From NCBI GenBank assembly GCA_007449985.2, contig VIIQ02000066.1, positions 391,501 to 455,500 of the forward strand: DNA of 64,000 nucleotides. Direction: 5' to 3'. The notes beneath the pieces were generated by a model, which did not search any database, was not told the origin of the DNA, and saw only the letters and a list, made by a program, of their open reading frames with translations. Positions within the stretch are counted from its first letter, which is position 1. Each line of letters begins with the position of its first letter. Below, piece after piece: positions 1 to 13,700 of the stretch. This DNA comes from Desmodesmus armatus. Its lineage: Eukaryota; Chlorophyta; Chlorophyceae; Sphaeropleales; Scenedesmaceae. The position numbers and the translations under genes are program-made.

Positions 1-1104
1 GGGTGCGTGATGGGCTGGAGATGCACGTGCACAACCTGGCTGTATACGTTCACATGGCCACAAGCCTTGACACCTGATGCATACATGCAACCATCTGGGA
101 AGCTGATGGTAATAAAATTGGAGCACTCTGCCTGCCAGTGCTGTGCTAGTGTGTATACACATCCCACAATCTGTGAGTAACATGACAGATAGCGTGAGGT
201 ACAAGCTTTGAGCGCCTTGCTGGCGGAAGCTACAAACATGCAGCAACATGAGTGACAAAAGTGTGATTCACAGCCCAAACCACCACACATATACACATGT
301 GGTGCCTTGTATACCGAGACACAATACCCTTGATTGGAGCCCCCCCCCAAAGTCAGCAGGGTCAGGCTGCATCACACCAAGCCACCCCGCTGGGTCAGGC
401 TTGCTCTTACCCCATGCGACCCGCCCTGTGACTGCGAGATGGAATTATGCAGCATCTGCTGCCAGTGCGGGCAAATGCTGCCCAACCATCAGACGCATGC
501 ATGATGGCTGGCTGGCCGGCTAGCTGGCTAGCCCGATCATCCAACCACACCACAGAGTGGGTCTCACAATATGAATGATGCGCTGTGTACAGACAGCTGC
601 GTCCGACCCACACAAACACCCCCACCCCCACCCACCCCAACAATATAGCCAAGCGCTTGAGTATCACCATCTACAGCTAGCAGATGGTGCCGGCTGCACC
701 TGAAACCGGCCAACAAACTCACAGCCCTGAACAGAACGCGTGCCAACTCTGCGCTGGATCTGCACGCACATGCAGATGCAACAGGCGTGCAACACCAGCC
801 AAGCCGCCAAGACACACCAATCGCAGCCGTCAAGCTTGGACATGCAGTGCAGCAGGAGCGCACGTCACAAAATAGTACGACTGTTACGCAACAACGGCAG
901 CAGAACCCCATCAGTGGGGACTCACAACCCAGCAGATCCCGCGTGGGTGCACCCATAACCTCTGCCACACACAATCCGGGACAAGCCCTGCTACCACTAC
1001 TTCACTGTGCCGGAGCTTTGCCGGACCGCCCTATCCAAAACCCTGGAAGCAGTGTGCAGCTCGATGGGCCGCCACACTGCAACCCCTGCATGCCAGTGCG
1101 CAGA
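1..1104. other. Non-coding flank, no gene recognised
   Basis: I see no convincing gene here. The open frames are short, low in complexity, and match no family I know. The stretch contains short CA-rich and C-rich runs. It lies beyond the likely end of the xanthine dehydrogenase transcript. Confidence 0.5.
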
Positions 1105-1109
1105 TTACA
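1105..1109 (-). promoter_or_regulatory. Candidate TGTAA poly(A) signal of XDH
   Basis: Read on the minus strand this is TGTAA, the usual green-algal polyadenylation motif. It is the first one met after the XDH stop codon, about 640 bases downstream. That would be a long but possible 3' UTR. The assignment is an inference from position only. Confidence 0.3.
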
Positions 1110-1448
1110 ACCTGCGCCCCCATCACAATGACGCCTGATCACAGGTGCCACCTCCTTGCCCATATACAGCACACGCACCCCACAAACAGCTGAACACACA
1201 CCAACACCAACACCACATCAAAGCACCATACCACACCACACGCACCATACGTGCTGCTGTGCACAGGGTCTGTCCGAGTAAAAAGCACAAGCCCTCACAA
1301 CCTGAAAAAACGTGGATAGGGGCTGCAAGTCTTGGGGTTACGAACGATATGGATTGCACCACACACACATCACAACACCACCTGCACAGGTGCCCCACCA
1401 CACACCATCCTCACCGCGCATCCACAGACCCTGTTGGGGTTGCTGGTC

Positions 1449-1515
1449 AGCAGCTCACAAGTCAGCAGCAGGACGTCCTGCGGTGCATACGGTGCTGTCA
1501 GCTGGTCAGCACACA
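1449..1515 (-). pseudogene. Partial copy of XDH terminal exon
   Basis: On the minus strand this reads [13 protein letters not shown], nearly the same as the last XDH exon, and then diverges before the stop. It lies about 240 bases downstream of the real stop, so it is probably 3' UTR. It follows the pattern of downstream copies keeping the 3' part of an exon. Confidence 0.7.
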
Positions 1516-1751
1516 TGTGTGCTGCTGCTGGCAACGTCTCCTGCTTTCCCCTCCTCCTCCTGCTGCTGTCGTGCTACTCGAGCCTCATCACAAGCTGCCA
1601 GCAGCTTGGTCAGCAGCAGTTCAGTACGGACACTAGTGTCAGTGCCTGGTGGCCATACAAGTGACAGCTGCCAGACAGCATGCAGGCCCACAAGTGTTTG
1701 CCAATGGAAACAGTGCCTTGCTGCCAGATAGTGCTGCCAAGTCGTGGCCTC

Positions 1752-4700
1752 TCAGCAGCTCATGAGCGGCTGCAGGTCCTGTGGTGCGTAGGGTGCTGTC
1801 AGCTGGTCAGCACAGGCCATGCGCAGCTTCTCAGGAGTGGCTGGGGCATCCAGGTTGAACCAACCTGAAGCAGCAGCAGCAGCAGCAGCAGCAGCAGTCA
1901 CACACAAAATCAGCCATCAGCGTGAGTCACGATGTTGGCGGCAACAGAGTTTCAAACCCTAAACCCTGCATTGGTTCTTGCCGCCTCACACACCACAATG
2001 GCTGCCACTCTCCCACAAAAACAATGCCTCTCGGATACGTTGCTACTAACCAGCATATTCTGATACATGGTAGCAGCGTGGTTTGGACGTACATGCAGAG
2101 CATCCACTCCCCCCCCTAGAGGAGTACATCCAAGCTGCCAAAGTCCCCACCCTGAGCACTCTCTGAATGAGGGACTGACAGCACAGAGGCAGCATAATGC
2201 AGTGGCAGTTCCTTATAAACTTCCATCCTTTGCACACCCACCTGTGACTCCCGCGTCGGCTCTTGCTGCATACACTGCATCCTTCAGGGCAAAGTACACC
2301 GCTGCACCCAGGTGGAAGGGAGGCTCGCCCACAGCCTGAGGAGCAACAGCAACAACAACACAAGAGCACAACACTGTTGACCCATTCGTGTCACATGCTC
2401 ACACTTTCAGGGGAAGTACTGTGCATGTAGTACAGTACAGCTGGTGCAACCTTCGAAACAGGGAGTGTCCTATCAAGGCAGTGCATGTGCAGGTCAGCCG
2501 CTTTACTGAATGCCCGTCTCCCCTGCTGCGCTGGTTGTAGTTGCGTACCTTGGAGGAGTGCACAGCGCGTGGGTTGGGTGTGTTCTGCATGAGTGTGACC
2601 CTGAAGTCGAGCGGTATGTCGTTGGCTGTGGGGATCTTGTAAGTGCCAGGGCCCTTGGTGAACAGGTGCCCGGGACGCACCCAAGGATGGGCCTGTGTGA
2701 GCAGCGATGCGACGGCGATGCAGCAGCGATGCGACGGCGATGCAGCAGCGATGCGACGGCGATGCAGCAGCAGCAGTGCAGGAGCAGGTGCAGCAGCAGA
2801 TGCAGCAGCGATAAGGCAGCAGTCAGGCAGCAGCACACCAAAGATGGAGGTATGGGGGGTTGCAGCAGTGATGCGATACAACAACATGCCGAGCACTGAA
2901 GACTGCATGTCGCAAGGTGCAGCAGTGATGCGAGGATGCAGACTGCTTGAAAAGGTTGAGATGGCCTCCAGGTCAATCCAGTAGTCCAGCAGGCACCAAT
3001 CCCAACAAGTCATTCCCCTGGAAAACAAAACCCTGAGCCCACCTTGTCACCCCAGATCATCTCCTCCAGACATAGCCAGCCCATGCCCTGGACAAAGCCA
3101 CCCTCAATCTGCAGGAGCAGCAGCAGCAGCAGTAAGACACTTTTTTCTGCGGTTACAGTGCAATTGTCAGTGCCAACACCAGTCACCGGCGTTGGCACAC
3201 TACAGCCTGCGGAACAACTGCTAGGTCATTTATTACCGACGCACTGCTACAGTGCGACAGGCCACACCTGACTGCGCCATAGTCTCTTGTGGTAATGACA
3301 TAAACTGTGAACCCTCAACCCTGTCTCTATTCAAACCCTATGCCCTACCTGCCCAATGTCGATGGCGGGGTTGATGGGGTTGCCAACATCCATCACAATG
3401 TCAGAGCGCAGCAGCTGCCAGTCACCTGCACAAACAGCACCACAAGGAATCTTGGTGTCATTATGGCAGCAGCACACTAGAAACTCCATCAAATGCCGTT
3501 GCTCCCACCTTTCTCTGTCCTGATAACTTCAGACCTCCCTCCCGTTGCTCCTGACTTTCATGTCCCCACTCCTATGGTGCTGGGCATCTTTCAACAGGTC
3601 TTGGGCGGTGCAACCGCCCCTCGAACGCAGGCCAGGAGTTATAGGGTTCGGGGTTGAGCTTCAAACTTCAAGCTTCCAACCCTCAGACGCACCCCCTGTA
3701 CACCAATATACATAAAGGCAGGTCCCAATGGGGTTGCAGCCAGTCACAACGACCACAGCTGGTAGCTGCCTGATGGCTCACCTGTGAGTGTGTCCAGCTC
3801 CACCTCGCTGACAGCAGCACCAAACACAAAGTAGTTGAACGGCCGCTTGCCACCATACCCTGCACGAAACACACGCAGGCCCACATGTCACAGCACATGA
3901 GCACCAAACCCTTCTGCAAGCCGACTATCCGGCCTGTCCTTCTGCAGCTGCTTTGGTCATACATGGACTGATCACCAAACACGCTGAGCAACCCCTTGAG
4001 GGGTTGCCTCCCTGATGTAGGGTTTAGGGCACCCCTGAAACCCCAGACTATTTGCGCAACAGGCTCCATATGTGACAGGTGGTTGTCCTGTCTGCGTGCT
4101 GTGCAGGTATGCATGGAGCACTCCCAAAAAAGCGCCACTGAAGAAGGTGCACACACACAGCACACGCACACCAGGACGGCCATTTGATGCTCAACATCAT
4201 ACCATGATGCTCAGCAACAATTCATGAGTCATGTGAAGGGGTTAGGGGGCCCCTTCCCCCACCTGTGACCTCTGGTGTTGCGTAGAAGCCGTGTGCGCTG
4301 AGGTCCACCCTGTCCATGTAGGCCTGTGTGGCCAGCTTGGCAAAGCTCCAGCCCTCCTCGGCAGCACGAGCCCTGCAGGAGCAGAGCACATACAGACACC
4401 TTACAGTACAGTAAAGTCTACTCCAGTCCAGTACAGTGCATTACAGTACTTGAGGACAAAGTGCCATCTTTGGCACATACAAACACCTTCACATGCAACC
4501 TGCATATGATGCAGGGCAGACAATCACGACATGCTTGGTGCACTAGTGCCCACAAGAGAGTTCCAGCCACACACGTTTTGTCAGGAGCTTGCGTGGCGCA
4601 ACGTGGAACATCAGTTCAACTGATTGCTCAGTGAACAAATGGCTGCTGTGTTGTTGTGCTGTCGTGCTTCCTGGTGGCCGCTGCTACATGTTGATCATTT

Positions 4701-7700
4701 GCGCTGTACACATCTGTGAATGTTTTCACGCACCTGTAGGGCTTGAGGCGTTCGTTGATCTGCTTGCATGCGTCCAACACAGCCATGCCGTACAGGTCAG
4801 TACTGGCACTGCCAGCAGTAGGAGACGCGTTGGGCACCTGCACAACACATACACACACGCAGTTTGCAAGCTCTCTGTGCATTGGTACCTGCTTGTGTCA
4901 CATTCTGAACTGCATCAAATAAACCACAGAGTGTTGACAGCAGTACATACTGCAAGCAAGTGAGCTAATGATGCAGCCTCAGGTCAATGCAGAGCCACAG
5001 GCACAGCACCGACATTCAGCCAGTCAGAGCGGTACCTATCCAAAACAATATCCAAACACGAAATGTCCCACGAAAGTCACCTTGTCTGTCGATGTTTCTG
5101 CGATGAACACCTTGTTGACAGGTACTCCCAGCTCGTGGGCTGCTACCTGTGCCATCTTGATGTGCAGCCCCTGACCCATCTCCACACCACCATGCGTCAC
5201 CAACACCTGCAGCACACACCACAACAAAAAGCAGCACAGATACAGAGTGTCAGAAGTGATGTTTACACTATTGTTTCACAGCACAATCACACCAGCGCAC
5301 TGAAACCCCAACCAAGGCGGTCTTGCAGAGTACTGTGGAAGTAGACAAGACGCCCCGGCTTCCTCACACCAATGATGACTGACCCCAAGGGTGCAGTTGC
5401 AAGCTGCACAGCAGCACCCTGTGTGGTTGTTTCATGGGCCGTCTGGATTCAAGGGGAGCAGGGGTCCCTGAGGGATTGCAACCTTAGGTGATCTTGCCTC
5501 TAGCCATCGCCCGGCAAGGCCACCCAAGGTTTCGACCCCTCAACCCCTACCGCTGAACCTGGAGCCAAGCCGACAGCCCATGTCTACAGCTGGTGCCTGG
5601 TTGCCGCATGCAGATTTGATCAAAGCTCTTGCGCAGTCATCATGACCCCTGTTCCGGCTGTCCTCAGACCCAGCCGCCACCCACCGTTCCGTCTGTGTAG
5701 ACGTGCACCAGCGCCCCGCCCTGGTTGTAGGTCAGCTTGGTGAACGCAATGCCAAACTTGGTGGGGGTCACAGCCAGGCCACGCTTGCGCCAGCGGTTCT
5801 GCAGCACATCCACGGCACAGCACAGCACGGCACAGCACACAACATAATTCAGCACATAGATTTGACGACAGGGCGTGTCTGTGACATCTCAGATGTATTA
5901 GTGTTTATTTAAGAAGTGGTTGCAAAGCAAGCGTAGCAGACTATAGGTTTGGCAGACAAGCCGTGCTGACCTGCTTGTTGAAGTCGTCTGCTGCTGCCCG
6001 CCTCTCCTCCCAGCCTCCTGCCTGCTGCAGCACCGACTGCCAGCATGGCACGACCTGGCAGTTCTCCATCGTCTGCAGCACAACAGCCAGCAGAGCATTG
6101 CAGCACCAGTCAGCAGTAGTCATAATGACGCACAGCAGGGCAATAAATGGGGATCTATCCCAATAACTGTTGCGGGACCCCAACCTCTGCGCACCAACGT
6201 GCGGCATCTGCCAAGATCCACCCAATGCAGCGCGCAGGACTCTCATCCTTTGGGGAGGATGTTGGTGCGCTTGCAGAGACTGCAGCTGTCTTCCAAAAAA
6301 ACATCCAAGTGATGTGCGCGGACCGCAAATCCACTGCGCACCATCAGAAGACACCTGCCGACACCCACACACGCTACGCACAGGACTCTCTCCAAGAAGG
6401 GTGCATGCCCCCCCCCCCCCACCACCCCGCACGCACTGGCTGGAACCCCAGAAGTCAAGCAGTTCAAGCACCAGCATAGCTTGGTGGGTGCTGATGCCTT
6501 TGTACGGCTGCAAGCCTGACCCAATCTGTCCTGGCCTGTAATGCAAGTGAACCCAAATCACCTCCTTGCCCCTGAGTGACCCCTGAATCGCTGCTGGCCA
6601 TTATGGAAACACACAACCCCTCCTGGGCCTTGATTGAACCCCAACCTCCTTGGCCCTGAAAATTGGTGTGTATTGTCCAGGGACTCACTCTTGTTGTGTA
6701 CAAAATGTTTTGAACGTGATCTGTTCAATCCTGTGGCTGCCGGGGATTGATCCCGGGTTTCTGCGGCCACAACGCAGTGTTCTACCACTAAACTACAGCC
6801 ACCAGACCCAGCAGATTTGGCTTCAGAAGGCAGGGCAGGTCTGAGTGGCGCATCCTGCAGTTGGTACACACCACCGCCGCTGGCTGTCTGACTGACTGAC
6901 TGGCTGAGTGGGTGATAACCACTGGGTATGGTGACGCCTTGATTTACAAGGGCGGGACATGGATTGGGTCCCAGGGCTTGCATTGGGTCGGCTGGGCCTC
7001 TCGAGCCTTTTTGTAATGAACGCTGACACTGATACTGACACTTATACCGACTGACTGCATTTAAAAAGTCATATTGGCTCACCATGCCGAAGTGTGTGAC
7101 ATCACCCTCCCTGTACAGCAGGGGCTCCCGCACAGCTAGGGGGCTCAGGTTGACAGCGGCCGCCACGCGCTCCAACACCAACTCAGCAACCATCAAACCC
7201 TGCAGGGGACATGTGAAAGCCATGATCATGAGTGTTAGTTCTGTGCGCACACCTGCACATGCTGACCCTGGCATTGAGGGTGGTTGCCACTGGCCAGCAC
7301 ATCCAAGAACCAACAGCCTATAGACCCTGGACAGACACAGATACACTGGGCACGCACCGCCTGGGTGCTTCACCAGATGCTGCACTGTCCGTGTTGAGAC
7401 ACCCATAGCAACCATAGGGCCCTGACAAGACGAACGCAACACCCATTGCAAAAAGCAGTTTCGATATCAACCTGATACATAGCATGCTCCACAACCCTGG
7501 TCAGTCCCAGCTGCACACACAGCTCCACCCACGAGGGTTCTTGACATCCTGCTGAACCCCAGAGCTATACCTGTGGTCCGCCAAAGCCCCTGAAGGCAGT
7601 ATTGCTGGCAATGTTTGTGCGGCACATGTGGCCTCGCACGCGCTGCGCTGGGAACTTGTACACGCCGTCGGCATGCATCAGCGCCCGGTCCATCACTGCA

Positions 7701-10700
7701 CTGCTGAGGTCCCAGCTGTTGCCTGCAGGGCCAGCACAACCACGATATTCTTATGATGACGGCAAGATCTGAAATGAAACATCTAAAATTTGTTGGTAAA
7801 TGCAGGAGCTGATTGAGTCCCACACCTTGTAACTAAACCAAGACGATATAAACCAGTAAACCGTACTTCCAAGCTTACCTGCATTGTTGTAGAGCTCCAC
7901 GTCCAATGCAGTCACCTTGCCCTGCTGAGTGAAGCCCACCTTGTACTTGGCCAGGAAAGGGTGGCGAGTGCCTGGAATGGAGTGAGGGTGTCCACAGAGG
8001 GGGATACTTGGAAGACATGTGTGCCTTTCTAGGTCAACTCGCATCATGCATGGGTCTGGAAACATCGCCGCAAACACGTATGGCATGCATGGGTGATGGA
8101 AACGAGATGAGCGTGTACAGGTTTCAAGAGCAAGGGTGCGAGCAAGCTGGCCAGCACAAGCCTTATCGGATGGTGAGAGTGTGTATGCAGACCAAGGGGA
8201 CAGGCAGCATTTGCAAGAAGTGTGGGGATGCTTTCTAATAGGCACAGTCAGGCAATCTGGATCTGACCCCGGTGCTGGATCCACAATAAATTACACTGTA
8301 CGTCCGGGTCAAAGCAAGCCATGCATATCATGTTCCCTGCTGTGCCGCCCCCTCACCAGTCATCTGCATGTCCTCATCTCGGTCCAAGACAGCCTTGACA
8401 GGCCGCCGCAGGTGATAGGCTGGCACTGCTGCTGCACAGTGGATGAAGATGCTGCAGCAGGACACCACACAGCACACAACAAAACACAGCAGAACCTGTC
8501 TTCAGCGACAGCACTCAGACTCGAGAGTCCAGGGCACGAAATAGCACTGTTCCAAAGCCTGAGCGGAGTTCGCAGGTGCCTTGGGCTTACAGTCTGGGAA
8601 AATCGTCAATGCGTGGCAGCTGCGCATAGTACCTCAACGCCCTGCATGCCTGCCTGGTTCAGGACAACTGGAACATGGATTTCCTGTCGGTCTGAAACAG
8701 GCAGGCATAAAGGGTGCTCAAGACACAATGCGCTGCCGCCGCACATCTGGATAGTCTATCGCGTTTCTGCATCCGCGGTTGATTCTGAGCCCGTGCCAGC
8801 ATCTTTTTGGGCAGTCAAGGCCGGGGAGGATTCACCTGCGAGTCTCCTTGCCTCCAAAGCCACCACCAATGCGCTTCGTCTTGCAAACCAGCTTGTTCAT
8901 CGGAACACCTAGCGTACTGGCCACATACACCTGCACCAGCAGTAGCAGCACAAGGCAGCCACAGCAGCAGAAGCAGTGATGCGCTGAGAGTGGCAGTAAT
9001 GATGCAGCTGGGACGTAGAGAGTCTGCACTCACTAGGAGCTTTATTGCAGACTTACCACACAGCTACTGGCAGTACACCAAGTACACCACTGCTGAGCAA
9101 GCCAGATGAGCACATGCCCATCCTGCATGTGTCAGACACTAAGCTTGATGACAGACGATACAATCATCATGACAGTCAGAAACACTGAGGGTGTGTCTAG
9201 TCACGCACCGACGAAAAACTGTGTGAATGCAGCCTGCCTAGTGCCCACCTGGTGCTTGTTGGGTGCCTGTGTGCTGCTGATGAGCAGGTACTCATCACTC
9301 TCTGTGGGTATCACAATGGCCCCATTGGGCTCCAAGTAGAAGTGCTCCTGGCCACCCAGCTTGATGGTGCCCTCCAGCACATGGTCAGCAGCTGCACAGG
9401 TTCAAACAAATGCAAGAATGACACCAGCAGCAGTAGCGATGGATGAGGGTACAGCGTACATGTCTGCTTTGCTGAAGTCCGAACTGGCTGCTGCTGGTAT
9501 ATACACACCTAGGGGAAGGTGCCATGGCCCTGGATAGAAAAGGTGCGAAACACGGCTTGATACATTTCATTCATTCGCAGCTTGTGTACGTGATGGCTTC
9601 TTTCGTTTTGGCTTTGTACCGCTACTGCTCACCCGCAAAGCCCGCCTCGAGGTCGCCAGACACGAGCGAGTCCCCGTGGTACTGCTCGTAGTAGCTGTTC
9701 GCCTCAATTGCGTCCTCGATGCTGATCACAGCTGGCAAATCCTCGTACGTCACCTGAACGGCCTTTGCTGCGCGGCGGGCGAGGGGTTCCGTCTCCGCGA
9801 CCACAACGCCGATGATCTGCACGGCACGCAACAAGAACAGCTCAGAGACCCAGGGCAGTTCAAATGCTGCTTCTATTGATTCGTCTTGACTAGAATCTCA
9901 ACGAACCTCAACTGTATACTGCAGTTTTGATCCCAGCGACAACTGGCACCAACATGGCTGGATGTCCAAAAAGGCACCTGTGCGCTGTCGCGTGAGCTGC
10001 CTCGGCAAACCCTGACCATCACGCCAGCTCGTTGAGCTTGCAAGCCTCAAAATCTGCAGAATCGATAGTGATATAAAGAAGAATGCAACTGCACCGTGCA
10101 GCTGCGGCAGCTGGCGCTCATGTGCTGGGGCTGGGGCAGCTGCAGGCAAGGGCGGTGAAGGGGCTGCAGGGGCAGCTGCAGGTTGCTGCAGCCAGCAGCA
10201 CCAGCAGCAGGCGCAGATTGAGCACAAGCCTCACCTGTCCCACACATGTGACCTCCTTGGTTGCAAACACCTCCTCATCGTGCATGATGGGCCCAATCAT
10301 GTTGTCACCCGGCACATCATCAGCACCATAGTAGCCCACCACACCTGCATGAAAACACAGCAGCACATTAGCGCAAGAGCCAGTGACCTCCGGCGAGTCG
10401 CACACTGCAGCAGCTACCGGCCTAGTACTTCTTTTTAGTCACTAGATGACACCGACCCTGCCACCAGTGGTACCTGTGCAGCTTTGTCAAACTTGAACAA
10501 CATGTCTGTGTGGGGCATCCAGAGTCCACCTCAATCAATTCATGCACATCACTGTACAACCGTCCCGCATGAGAGCACATACAAGTAGCACTCCTGCACA
10601 CATATGGAAGGGACCAGCTGCACCTACCAGCCATTGCCAGCGCAGCAGATGCGTCAACGCCCAGCAGCTTGGCGTGCGGCTTCGTGCTGGTAACAAACGC

Positions 10701-13700
10701 GGCGTGCAGCACGTTGGGCGGGAGCGCCACATCGTCCGTGTACTGCGCCTCCCCTGACACCTGCGGCCAGCACATGACATGAACAACTTCACGCACTGTC
10801 AGTTGAAGACCAGGCTGTGTTGGCATGTCACTGAAGCTAGAACCACCCTTGCGCATCTCTTCTCCTTACGTCCATCGCACCCCCTCTCTCACCGGGTCCA
10901 CGGCCTGGAATTTTTCGAGTCTGCCTGTCCCCTCGTTACTTGTAACAGCAGCGGCCCCACATTGTTACAAGTGAATGTCATATTTCAGCGACATATGGAG
11001 CTGCAGGGCATTTGTTTTGGTGTTCAGACACCAGGTATCTGAACACACCTGAGGTCAGCACGAAAGCGCCTGTAACCCAGGTGTATCCATCTTGGTGCAC
11101 TGAAGGTCCTGTTGATGCTGTCGACATTTCGCGCACGTTTGGGCAAAAGCCCCAAACGTTTCCAGCTTACACGAACGCCACCCATGCTATCAGCTTAGAC
11201 TCACTTTGGCACATCAGACATGCAATAGCCTTATGCTTTGTTGGTGGCAGAAGATATCAATTACCGCACACTAACAAGCATAATCTGGCACACATGAACA
11301 GCGCAGAAACAATCCTGGCACGTGCAGCTGTCTGTTCATGCGCACACATCGCTCCAGACAATGTGGCGGAGCCACAGTCTCTGGAGTGATGGGGTTGCAC
11401 CCACAGCTAGCTGCACGTGCAGGGTTTGCTCATGTGCTGTTGACATCGCCGGCACAAACACTGCATGCATTGTGAGTCTTGGTTCCCTAAAACGAGCCTA
11501 AATCAAGCCCATTAAAAGCAACCAAACTGCGTAAAAATACGGGTACTTTGTTTATTGGTCCCCTCAATATGCGCTACTAACAGCACCAGTCAATGGGCCC
11601 CCTGGGCCCATTGACTGATACACGTACCCCCCCCCCCCCACCCCCACCCCCCCTGCCTCGCTCTCTGTGTAACAGCAGCAAACCCACAATGTTGAACACA
11701 CAACAACACAACTGATTGCGTGGGCTGACAAACCCACCTGCAGGTCAGCACTCGCGTGTTTGTAAGCTCAGAAAAGCAACCATACTGCTCAAGAAAACAC
11801 ACATGTAACACATAATGACATAATCAGTTGCGTATTGTGACGAAGAACCCACCTGCAGGTCAGCGCTCGCGTGTTTGTAGTCCTTCCCAACCTCCTCGGA
11901 GCCGTCAACAGCAGCAGGCACAGGGTGGTGGAACTGCACACCACGCACAGGGGGCCTGCAGCAACCGCACAAACACAAGTAGCGCAGGAGGGACCAGTGA
12001 ACATAGTCAATTGTTGATGTTGAGGGTTCAACCCAAAACCCTGACTCCTTCCCCAGCCTGTGTGATGGAGCTGCCAGACCGCATCACACACTGCCTTTAG
12101 AGCAACAGCTTTATAACGATACTATCATGTCTGCAGCTGGCACTGCTGTGCAGCTAACTAAGCTGCCATCGGAAGGCAACAATGGCAACACTGTTGCATC
12201 GAATGCAGCAGGAGCACTAAGCCACAAACCTGTGGAACACCTGTGCTGCTGACTGGTAGCCGGGAGGCAGCTGGGGCTTGAATGAGTCTGGGTGCAACGC
12301 CTCCATCTGCAGACACACCTGCAATCCCAAAACAGTACAGAACGCTTGACTCGTTACATCACAGTGCAGGGCATGTGTGCATCTGTGCTATGTTGCTGTC
12401 ACATTGCTGTTCACCGTACATCAATCTGCAATCAAGCGGCATTTTGTAGGTGTTGAATGTCATACTATGACATCTACATCATGTGTCTAGGTGCAGCACA
12501 TCTACCACCCGAAGCCGTTGAAAGCAATACTGTTACTGCCCATGTTATTTTCATCCCCCACAACGCCTCGCCAAATCCACACAACTCACATGGACGTAGA
12601 ACTTGTACAGGAATGAGGCTGCCAGGCTGTTCCTGTACTCCCGACGCCCCCCCCCCCCCCCCGGGTGCAGTTAGGACCACATTGACAGCTGGCCTCCTCT
12701 CAACACACATCACAAACCCAATGCTTCCACAATCACCCACCCATGTGGCCCCCATACGCCTCACAAGACCCTTATGACTTACGTGCACGTAAAACTTGTA
12801 CAGGAATGAGGCTGTCAAGCTGTTCCTGTACTCCCCTCGGCCCCCTGGTGCTGTTGGAGCCACGTTGACATCTTCCCTCAGCGCTGCCAGGGCTGACTGA
12901 AGGCTAGCCTCCTCCCAAGGCTGACCCAGCAATGCAGCCATCGTCTGCAGCAGTTGTTGCAGCAGCAGCAGCAGCAGCAGCAGCAGCACCAAGCTGCAGG
13001 TGGGTAGAATGCAGTTGGAGTGACAAGCACAGTTGAGGTGATGTCAAAAGTATTCAACGAGGAAATGGGGTGTGGCGTCCGGTATAGCTCATTGCATGCA
13101 CAGAGAAAAACAGCAGGAAACTTCGCCCTGTGATATTGCAAGTCTTGCCCAAACATCACGTTTAGCCAAATTGTTGTGGCCAAAGCTTCTGACACACCTG
13201 TGAGGCCATGATAGACTTGGGTGCCACTCCACCGTATGCGATCGCCACATCAGCCACCACCCAGCTGCCCTCAACATCAGGGGAAGGCTCCAGCCGCACA
13301 CGCATGCCTGCACAACACACAACAGCACACCACAGGACGCACAGTACAGCACAATATCACACGTCATGAGTGTGGTTGCCCGCCTGTCCGATTCAACAGC
13401 AAACTCAGCTTGGCATGCCCCTCTGGCCTGCTCAGAATCGCCAACAACATGCAACACAGGAGCTGCACACACAATGCAAGTCGTTGCTTAGCACCACACG
13501 CCAGGCTGGCTACAGCATCTGCCGTGACTCTGCCGACAGGAATGAAACCTTGCAACCCTCTGTCACCTGCGTTGACGATGGCAATGTCGTCGTCCCGCCT
13601 GGGCGACTGCTTGAATTCCCGTGTGAACTCCAGCTGCTGTGTGAAGGGGATGTGCACTGAGAGCAGCACCTCATCAGCCGCCATGTCCACCTTCCTGCAA

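Larger units (their letters stand above)
1752..13694 (-). other. XDH: XDH exon list, exons 9-33
   Basis: Exons 9-33 in transcript order: 13567-13694, 13198-13307, 12783-12944, 12230-12318, 11853-11955, 10628-10760, 10235-10344, 9633-9816, 9249-9391, 8836-8930, 8357-8451, 7879-7971, 7571-7722, 7083-7199, 5971-6072, 5685-5798, 5081-5206, 4734-4837, 4263-4372, 3782-3859, 3349-3425, 3043-3108, 2549-2692, 2242-2335, 1752-1864. Each boundary was set by a GT donor, an AG acceptor, phase continuity and similarity to plant XDH. The last exon ends in [10 protein letters not shown] and the stop. Exon 19 uses the upstream acceptor at 8452, because the acceptor nearer the conserved block breaks the frame. 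Confidence 0.85.

Noticed and set aside
248..1636. Overlapping short frames at the window start
   Set aside because: His/Pro/Ser-rich frames on both strands with no motif. Best explained as non-coding CA-rich DNA.
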